Origin: an uncultured Bacteroidales bacterium | GTDB lineage: Bacteria; Bacteroidota; Bacteroidia; Bacteroidales; UBA932 | Assembly: GCA_937900465.1 (NCBI GenBank) | Contig: CALCEJ010000156.1 | Coordinates: forward strand, 1-10,455 | Length of the DNA: 10,455 nucleotides | Direction: 5' to 3' | Shown: positions 6,452 through 10,455 of the stretch, piece by piece | Position numbering within the stretch: position 1 is the stretch's first letter | Layout of the letters: every line of letters starts with the position of its first letter | Translations under genes and position numbers: made by a program | The notes under the pieces: model-generated | The model's input: the letters and a program-made list of their open reading frames with translations, nothing else | What the model was told of the DNA's origin: nothing | Databases searched by the model: none

Positions 6452-6760
6452 CTACAGCAGGGAATAAAACTTCGTAATGTACACCAGGACGCCAACGATA
6501 AGAAGCAGCGTGATTAAGCTGATGATGGTCTGCGAGCGGCGGGCGGAGCTTCGGGTACGCTTGTAGTTTCCGTCGCGGAACGCTCCGCGGATGGAGCTTC
6601 CGGGGACGTAGCCTTCGCTCTGCCGCTCCTTGTCCATCGTGCCGTCAACCTCGCCGAACATAGCCTTCCGCTCCTCCTTCTCCGGATCATAATAGCGGGG
6701 ACGGTAGTTGAAGACGCGATGTTCCGAATCGCCGAAAAAGCCGAAATTGAATCCTGCCAT
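6452..6760 (-). CDS. small conserved Bacteroidota membrane protein upstream of mutL
   Basis: This 102-aa protein has a soluble N-terminal part and one C-terminal transmembrane helix (about 77-96), so it is tail-anchored, with a basic stretch KRTRSSARRS just before the helix suggesting that the N-terminus faces the cytoplasm. The motif FNYRPRYYDPEKEERK (17-32) is the recognisable feature. From memory, small Bacteroidota proteins with an 'FNYkPRyyd' motif occur next to mutL and ribH and are sometimes mislabelled 'riboflavin synthase subunit beta'; there is no enzymatic signature here and that label should not be used. I chose ATG 6760 (MAGFNFGFFG) because the in-frame upstream start at 6817 would lie upstream of the -7 box at 6784-6791. 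It is the first gene of the mutL operon. The gene is well supported; the function is unknown. Confidence 0.85.
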   Translation of the reverse strand: MAGFNFGFFGDSEHRVFNYRPRYYDPEKEERKAMFGEVDGTMDKERQSEGYVPGSSIRGAFRDGNYKRTRSSARRSQTIISLITLLLIVGVLVYITKFYSLL

Positions 6761-6783
6761 GGTGTGTTTTTTGCTTATCCTTG

Positions 6784-6818
6784 CAAAAATAATAAAGATT
6801 TTCGGAAGTATCAGCAAA
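6784..6818 (-). promoter_or_regulatory. promoter of the small-protein/mutL/rhomboid/lipoprotein operon
   Basis: Minus-strand TATTTTTG (6791-6784) matches the TAnnTTTG -7 box, 23 nt upstream of the ATG at 6760, predicting a leader of about 17 nt. TTTG at 6818-6815 may serve as the -33 element, although the 23-nt spacing is slightly long. It overlaps the spacer of the divergent promoter for the rightward operon. Confidence 0.55.
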
Positions 6819-6831
6819 TTGAGTATCTTTG
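6799..6831 (+). promoter_or_regulatory. promoter of the rightward six-gene operon
   Basis: TATCTTTG (6824-6831) matches TAnnTTTG, and a TTTTC tract (6799-6803) lies about 20 nt upstream as a weak -33 element. The ATG at 6855 is 23 nt downstream, a short leader with no SD. No further promoter of this type stands out between the genes that follow, which are spaced by at most 8 nt or overlap. Confidence 0.6.
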
Positions 6832-6854
6832 CATAGATTAAAATATCAGTTATT

Positions 6855-7769
6855 ATGGCAGAAGAACCCCTCGAGAGAATAGAGCGCGAAGAGCGCGAAA
6901 GACGCGCGCGTCAGAAATCCCTGACGCCCTGGCTCATCGTCCTTGCGGCGATTGCAGTCACACTCGCCGGCGTCCTTGCATACGTATGGACCGGAAAGAA
7001 GGCCCTCGTCAGCGAACTTGAGGACGAGAAGGCTGAACTCTCTGAGCAGATGCTCGCCCTGCAGGCTGATTATGCGGACCTGAATTCCGAATATGAAAGC
7101 ATCAACAGCCAGCTGGACACCTCCCGCGAGCAGGTTGCCCTCCTTATCGAAAGACTCCAGAAAACCGAAGCCACGAACCGCGCCCAGATCCGTAAATACG
7201 AAAAGGAACTGGGGACACTCCGTTCCATCATGCGGGGCTACATCGTCCAGATTGACTCGCTCAACACCCTGAACAAGCAGCTCACCGCTGATGCCGCCGC
7301 CGCCCGGAAGGAAGCCGCTGAGAGCCGCCGCGTGAGCGAAGACCTTTCCCGCCAGGTGGAGAACCTCTCCGGCCTGGCCGCAGCGGGTGCCGTCGTGAAA
7401 GGCCACGGGCTTGCCGTCGCCGCTTACAACAGCCACGACAAAGTGACCGACCGCTCCTCGCGTGCGACATACCTGATGGCGTCCGTCACCCTTTTGGAGA
7501 ATGATTACGCAGAAAGAGGGCCTATGATGGTCTATCTCCGCGCCAAAGACCCTTCCGGGGTACTGCTTCTTAACAGCGCCTCGACCTCGTTCACCTTCGG
7601 CGGAGAGCCCCTTCAGGCATCGGCCTCCAGAGAGGTTGACTACGAAGGCTCGGAGGGTGATCTCAGCATCTACCTCAAGGACGTCGGAGAGTTCACAAAA
7701 GGCATCTACACCGTCGAGGCCTATACAGAAAAGGCCCTTCTCGGGAAGGTTGAACTTTACCTCCGTTAG
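6855..7769 (+). CDS. membrane-anchored coiled-coil protein (conserved in Bacteroidota, unknown function)
   Basis: This is a 304-aa protein with a highly charged cytoplasmic N-terminus (Glu/Arg-rich, 1-22), one transmembrane helix (about 25-45), a long coiled coil (about 51-172) and a C-terminal beta-rich domain (about 176-304). With the charged N-terminus inside, the coil and end domain would lie in the periplasm. The segment RKYEKELGTLRSIMRGY (113-129) followed by IVQIDSLNTLNKQL is the most family-like part: from memory, Bacteroidota proteins with 'KE.GTLR.IM..Y..QIDSLN..N' are conserved and often annotated loosely as chromosome segregation or ParA-like proteins. No ATPase motif is present, so such a name is not supported. 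It may be a structural or scaffolding envelope protein. It is first in the operon; its stop lies 3 nt before hemW. Confidence 0.85.
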   Translation: MAEEPLERIEREERERRARQKSLTPWLIVLAAIAVTLAGVLAYVWTGKKALVSELEDEKAELSEQMLALQADYADLNSEYESINSQLDTSREQVALLIERLQKTEATNRAQIRKYEKELGTLRSIMRGYIVQIDSLNTLNKQLTADAAAARKEAAESRRVSEDLSRQVENLSGLAAAGAVVKGHGLAVAAYNSHDKVTDRSSRATYLMASVTLLENDYAERGPMMVYLRAKDPSGVLLLNSASTSFTFGGEPLQASASREVDYEGSEGDLSIYLKDVGEFTKGIYTVEAYTEKALLGKVELYLR

Positions 7770-7772
7770 GGT

Positions 7773-8849
7773 ATGATCTATGTCCATATCCCCCTGTGCA
7801 AAAGTTTTTGCACGTACTGCGATTTCTACTCGGAAATAACCTCCAAGACGCGTGAGGACGCGTTCACAAAGGAGGTCTGCGCAGAAATCCTCCGCAGGAG
7901 GGGGGAGATGGACAGGACCCTTCATACCCTGTATTTCGGCGGCGGAACACCTTCGCTGCTGTCCCTTCAGAACCTCACGAGGATACTTCTTTCGCTTGAG
8001 GAAGCGGGTATGGGAGGCCCATATACTGAGTTTACGATGGAGGCGAATCCCGACGACATCGTCGCAATGGGCCCCGGATATATCCGGAGCCTCGCCTCGC
8101 TCGGGGTTAACCGCATTTCTGTCGGGGTCCAGTCGCTGGACGACGGGATGCTCCGCTGGATGAACCGCCGCCACGACGCAGCGGCCGCCGTCAAGGCTGT
8201 CGAAATCGTTCGGGAAGGCGGAATAGAAAATATCAGCATCGACCTGATTTTCGGGTTCTCGAACCTCTCCGATGAGGTTTGGGAAGACACCGTCCGAAAG
8301 GCTATAGACCTTCGTCCGGCCCATATCTCCTGCTACCAGCTTTCCGTTGAAGGCGGCAGTAAGCTTGCGGAAATGGTGGAGGACGGGCTGTACGAAGAGG
8401 CCTCGGACGAGGCCTGCCGGAGGCAGTACGACCACCTCGCTTCCGCGCTCTCCGCCGCGGGCTACGATCACTACGAAATCTCCAACTTCGCCCTCCCCGG
8501 CTTCCGTGCAAAGCACAACAGCGGGTACTGGGCCAGGCAGCCCTACGTGGGCCTTGGTCCATCGGCCCATTCCTTTACAGGAACTTCCCGAAAGTGGAAT
8601 TCTCACCAGATCAGCGGCTATACCTCCACTTCCGAGGAGCTTTCAGACGAGGATATCCGCGTCGAAAGGATTATGCTGTCGCTCCGGACCGCGGACGGGA
8701 TTGCGGAGAAGGATCTTCTCCCCCTTACGAGGAAAGGGGACGTCGACCGGCTGGTTTCGGAAGGCGCCCTCAAGCGCCGCGCCGCCAGAATCCGTATTCC
8801 GGAGGACCGCTTCTTTGTATCAGATGAAATTATCCGTGAATTAATATAG
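7773..8849 (+). CDS. hemW: heme chaperone HemW (radical SAM, HemN-like)
   Basis: HemW binds heme and a 4Fe-4S cluster and delivers heme to respiratory enzymes; it is often misannotated as oxygen-independent coproporphyrinogen III oxidase. The 358-aa product has the radical SAM cluster motif CKSFCTYC (Cys9, Cys13, Cys16) followed by DFYS as in HemW, the SAM-binding GGGTPS at 56-61, EANPDD at 90-95, and SVGVQS at 116-121. The HemW heme-binding motif HNxxYW is present as HNSGYW (248-253), followed by VGLGPSAHSF. This favours HemW over true HemN, which is longer and lacks that motif. The start at 7773 is set by closeness to CxxxCxxC and the 3-nt spacing from the upstream stop. Its operon neighbours are envelope proteins, not heme biosynthesis genes. 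Confidence 0.95.
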   Translation: MIYVHIPLCKSFCTYCDFYSEITSKTREDAFTKEVCAEILRRRGEMDRTLHTLYFGGGTPSLLSLQNLTRILLSLEEAGMGGPYTEFTMEANPDDIVAMGPGYIRSLASLGVNRISVGVQSLDDGMLRWMNRRHDAAAAVKAVEIVREGGIENISIDLIFGFSNLSDEVWEDTVRKAIDLRPAHISCYQLSVEGGSKLAEMVEDGLYEEASDEACRRQYDHLASALSAAGYDHYEISNFALPGFRAKHNSGYWARQPYVGLGPSAHSFTGTSRKWNSHQISGYTSTSEELSDEDIRVERIMLSLRTADGIAEKDLLPLTRKGDVDRLVSEGALKRRAARIRIPEDRFFVSDEIIRELI

Positions 8850-8857
8850 ACATCGCT

Positions 8858-9250
8858 ATGAGAAATAAATCATTTTTCTCCCTTCTTCTGGGTATTGCGG
8901 CAGGAACCGCAATCGGAATGCTTTATGCCCCTGACAAGGGCTCCGCAACACGCGCAAAAGTAAAAAAAGCCGCGACCGACAGCCTTGACGACATCAAGGA
9001 AACCCTCTCCGGCGCTGCGGAGGAGGCCCAGGAAAAAGCCACAGAAACGGCCCAGGAAACCCGTGAGGGCATTAAGACCATCCGTGAGATAATCGCAAAG
9101 AAGGGTGCTGAAATCAAGGAAGGCACCCGGAACATCCTTCTCTCCCAGCTCGAAAAACTCGAGGCTACCCTCAAGAAAGCTGACGAGGCTGAGGCTGGAG
9201 TGTCTTCCGATGAGGGTGTCGATGATCAGCAGCCCGGAGAAGATGAGTAA
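8858..9250 (+). CDS. YtxH-domain-like small membrane protein
   Basis: This is a 130-aa protein. Residues 5-24 form a single Gly/Ala-rich transmembrane helix ending in MLYAPDKGSATRAKV, which is the YtxH pattern (hydrophobic GxxxG-type helix followed by LxAPxxGxxTR). The rest is a highly charged Ala/Glu/Lys/Thr helix (about 35-112) and an acidic tail. YtxH proteins are widespread and linked to general stress in Bacillus, but their molecular role is not established. No enzyme motif is present. It lies 8 nt after hemW, and its last 8 nt overlap the next gene. With the following holin-like gene it makes a pairing that recurs in many bacteria. Confidence 0.85.
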   Translation: MRNKSFFSLLLGIAAGTAIGMLYAPDKGSATRAKVKKAATDSLDDIKETLSGAAEEAQEKATETAQETREGIKTIREIIAKKGAEIKEGTRNILLSQLEKLEATLKKADEAEAGVSSDEGVDDQQPGEDE

Positions 9251-9605
9251 TCCCGATCCTGTGAAGGGGCTTTCGGATGAGGCCCGCGAGTACCTTGACC
9301 TCCGTCTTGACGATGTGAAACTCCGCACCGTCCGGGGACTCTCCGTAGCTATGTCAAGGATTGTCACCACTATCGTGATCCTCAGCGTAGCATCGGCTCT
9401 TCTTCTCGTGCTCTCATTCGGACTTATCCTGCTTCTTGGCAAACTGATGAACGATTATGCTGTCGCAGCGCTCCTTGTCGCGGCGGTGCTTCTCGTCACG
9501 TTCGCCGTGCTTTTCCTCGCGAGGAAAAGCCTGTTCAAGAACACCTTCGTCCCTATGTTCGTAAAGATGTTTTTCCCGGAGGACTCCCGCAATGAAAAAA
9601 AGTGA
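9243..9605 (+). CDS. two-TM holin-superfamily-like membrane protein (DUF1469/PF07332 type)
   Basis: The likely product is 120 aa: a charged N-terminus (1-38) with an amphipathic helix, two transmembrane helices (about 41-66 and 72-94) joined by a tight LMNDY turn, and a basic C-terminal tail. This layout matches the 'phage holin family' proteins of bacterial chromosomes (DUF1469/Actinobacteriophage holin-E superfamily), usually found beside YtxH or DUF883 genes and not part of prophages. I chose ATG 9243 (MSNPDPVKG), with GGAG just upstream and overlapping the ytxH stop by 8 nt; an alternative in-frame ATG at 9222 would add seven residues (MISSPEK). Its last 14 nt overlap the next gene. The role is unknown; lysis is unlikely given the context. 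Family call is by layout and context, not by a definitive motif. Confidence 0.75.
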   Translation: MSNPDPVKGLSDEAREYLDLRLDDVKLRTVRGLSVAMSRIVTTIVILSVASALLLVLSFGLILLLGKLMNDYAVAALLVAAVLLVTFAVLFLARKSLFKNTFVPMFVKMFFPEDSRNEKK

Positions 9606-9831
9606 AATCAGGTCCATATCCACTCTCGACGAGCTCGAGGCGGCGATCAGCGTGAATTCGCTGATGGCTGAATCGATGGGCCGCGCGCTTAAGGATTCCG
9701 TCACGGGCGGGAAAGCCCTGACGGGGGGGAACGCCGCTCTGGAAGGCTTCCGTCGCTCTGCTTTTAAGAGCGTACTCCCCTATCTCTTCCGTTTCGCCAT
9801 CAAGGCAATCCTCAGAAGGAGGAAGATATGA
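9592..9831 (+). CDS. 79-aa basic protein of the YtxH/holin-like module
   Basis: This small protein begins MKKSEIRSISTLDELEAAIS, an apparently helical N-terminal half (1-36), then a Gly-rich middle (38-47, TGGKALTGGN), and a basic amphipathic or membrane-associated C-terminus (53-79) ending IKAILRRRKI. No classical transmembrane helix is long enough to be certain. I do not recognise a characterised family; its place after a YtxH and a holin-like gene resembles that of small DUF6327-type proteins in Flavobacteriia, an unverified analogy from memory. The frame is supported by overlap at both ends: 14 nt with the upstream gene and an ATGA overlap with the downstream gene, a typical translationally coupled arrangement. 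Confidence 0.75.
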   Translation: MKKSEIRSISTLDELEAAISVNSLMAESMGRALKDSVTGGKALTGGNAALEGFRRSAFKSVLPYLFRFAIKAILRRRKI

Positions 9832-10391
9832 GGTACATCATTCGCGCGCTGAAATACTTTATCCAGATCAGCTTCATCTTCGCTGCAATAATCGGCGTCC
9901 TGATGCTCGCCGGGTGGGTCTCCACTGACATCAACATCGCAATCCGCGGCGGCTGGCGCAGTGTTGGCTACATCGCCCTCATCTTCGCCGCCTTCTCCTG
10001 CCTCTACCCCCGCCTTGGCTACACCCGGCGCATTGTAGAGGTTCCGGAGCTTGGAGATGCCGCAGTGCCGGATGCCAGAGCGGGCGGCCAAGTGCCGGAT
10101 GCAGGCGGCCATTATCTCGCCCTCATCGACGAAGCCTTCCGCTTCCGGGGGTATGAAAAGGCCACCCCAAACCGTACCGGCGAGGACCCCAACCGTGACT
10201 GCGAGAAGGATCCGGCCGGTGCGACCCGCTTTGTCGCCCGATATCGGCTCATCTCAAGGGTGAACCGCGCCGCCCGCCTCTGGGAGGACACCATCACCGT
10301 CCGTCGCGTCGCCGGCGGATACGAATTCGAAGGGCTAGCAAAGGACCTCGCCCGTGTCGTCTCCTCAGTCGAGCAGCGCCTCCGGGCATAA
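9828..10391 (+). CDS. two-TM membrane protein with C-terminal soluble domain, Bacteroidales conserved type
   Basis: This 187-aa protein starts MRYIIRALKYFIQIS, with two transmembrane helices (about 11-30 and 46-60) separated by a short loop, then the motif YPRLGYTRR (60-68) leading into a soluble tail. The tail has an N-terminal linker containing a duplicated VPDA element (80-94) and a compact domain (about 95-187) with ISRVNRAARLWEDTITV (142-158) and YEFEGLAKDLARVVSSVE (165-182). Both ends of the chain should be cytoplasmic. From memory, Bacteroidales genomes carry similar proteins ('yPR.GF..R' and 'W.D.i.v....g....eGl.kd..R...'), all uncharacterised. It is the last gene of the operon, coupled through ATGA to the 79-aa gene. 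The remaining 64 nt of the window contain no gene or clear terminator that I can see. Confidence 0.8.
   Translation: MRYIIRALKYFIQISFIFAAIIGVLMLAGWVSTDINIAIRGGWRSVGYIALIFAAFSCLYPRLGYTRRIVEVPELGDAAVPDARAGGQVPDAGGHYLALIDEAFRFRGYEKATPNRTGEDPNRDCEKDPAGATRFVARYRLISRVNRAARLWEDTITVRRVAGGYEFEGLAKDLARVVSSVEQRLRA
10064..10102 (+). repeat. short in-frame direct repeat in a protein linker
   Basis: The 12-mer AGTGCCGGATGC occurs at 10064-10075 and again at 10091-10102, exactly 27 nt (nine codons) apart, followed in both copies by a GCGGGCGGCC-like sequence. It encodes VPDARAGGQ followed by VPDAGGH in the linker of the last gene, and looks like a recent slippage duplication. Confidence 0.7.
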
Positions 10392-10455
10392 AGCCATCCC
10401 GCAAAGCGCAAAAAAGCACCGTGAGGCGGCGGAGGGAGAGGTGACGAGGGAAGTG

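Noticed and set aside
6846..8606. A 586-codon open frame on the minus strand opposite the coiled-coil gene and hemW
   Set aside because: It is antisense to two well-supported genes, spans their junction, has no recognisable motif, and is explained by GC-rich codon bias on the coding strand.
7773..8849. True coproporphyrinogen III oxidase HemN
   Set aside because: The length and the HNSGYW heme-binding motif point to HemW; the heme biosynthetic assignment is a common misannotation.
9243..9605. Prophage lysis gene
   Set aside because: The holin-like fold is shared by chromosomal membrane proteins paired with YtxH; no endolysin, phage structural or integrase gene is nearby.
10392..10455. Start of another gene or an operon terminator in the last 64 bases
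   Set aside because: No ATG-led frame with a leader and no stem followed by a T-run is visible; the purine-rich stretch has no clear structure.
1..10455. tRNA, rRNA, CRISPR array, insertion sequence or attachment site
   Set aside because: No cloverleaf, regularly spaced repeats, transposase motifs or terminal inverted repeats were seen by eye; a tRNA and repeat scan would confirm.

Overview
The window looks like ordinary chromosome from a GC-rich member of the Bacteroidales (Bacteroidota). Supporting signs are TAnnTTTG-type -7 boxes upstream of the operons, start codons with no clear Shine-Dalgarno sequence but A/T-rich leaders, short lipoproteins, the Bacteroidota version of the MutL C-terminus, and several small membrane proteins of a type I associate with this phylum. 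A GC-rich lineage such as Alistipes-like Rikenellaceae would fit, but genus cannot be set from the sequence. I see no phage, transposon, CRISPR array, rRNA or tRNA.

Layout. Positions 1-67 may hold the last codons of a rightward gene, followed by a bidirectional terminator (118-149). Two leftward genes follow: a small cysteine- and alanine-rich lipoprotein (166-423) and tsaC (537-1139), which makes the precursor for the t6A tRNA modification. tsaC diverges from radA (1208-2572, recombination/repair ATPase) across a 68-bp region holding two back-to-back -7 boxes with a 13-bp palindrome between them. radA converges on a leftward four-gene operon, read in transcription order: a one-TM small protein (6760-6452), mutL (6446-4614), a rhomboid protease (4612-3938) and a TIM-barrel glycosidase-like lipoprotein (3941-2619). 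These are packed with a 5-nt gap, a 1-nt gap and a 4-nt ATGA overlap.

A second divergent promoter region (6761-6854) separates that operon from a rightward six-gene operon: a membrane-anchored coiled-coil protein (6855-7769), hemW (7773-8849, heme chaperone), a YtxH-like protein (8858-9250), a holin-superfamily-like two-TM protein (9243-9605), a 79-aa basic protein (9592-9831) and a two-TM protein with a soluble tail (9828-10391). The last four genes overlap one another and look like a compact envelope module. The final 64 bases hold no recognisable gene.

The genes mix housekeeping functions (tRNA modification, recombination, mismatch repair, heme delivery) with poorly characterised envelope proteins. 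I did not find a convincing new defence or mobile system. The most interesting items are the symmetric tsaC/radA promoter with an apparently leaderless tsaC, a MutL whose endonuclease motif is degenerate, the glycosidase-like lipoprotein inside the mutL operon, and the uncharacterised four-gene membrane module behind hemW.
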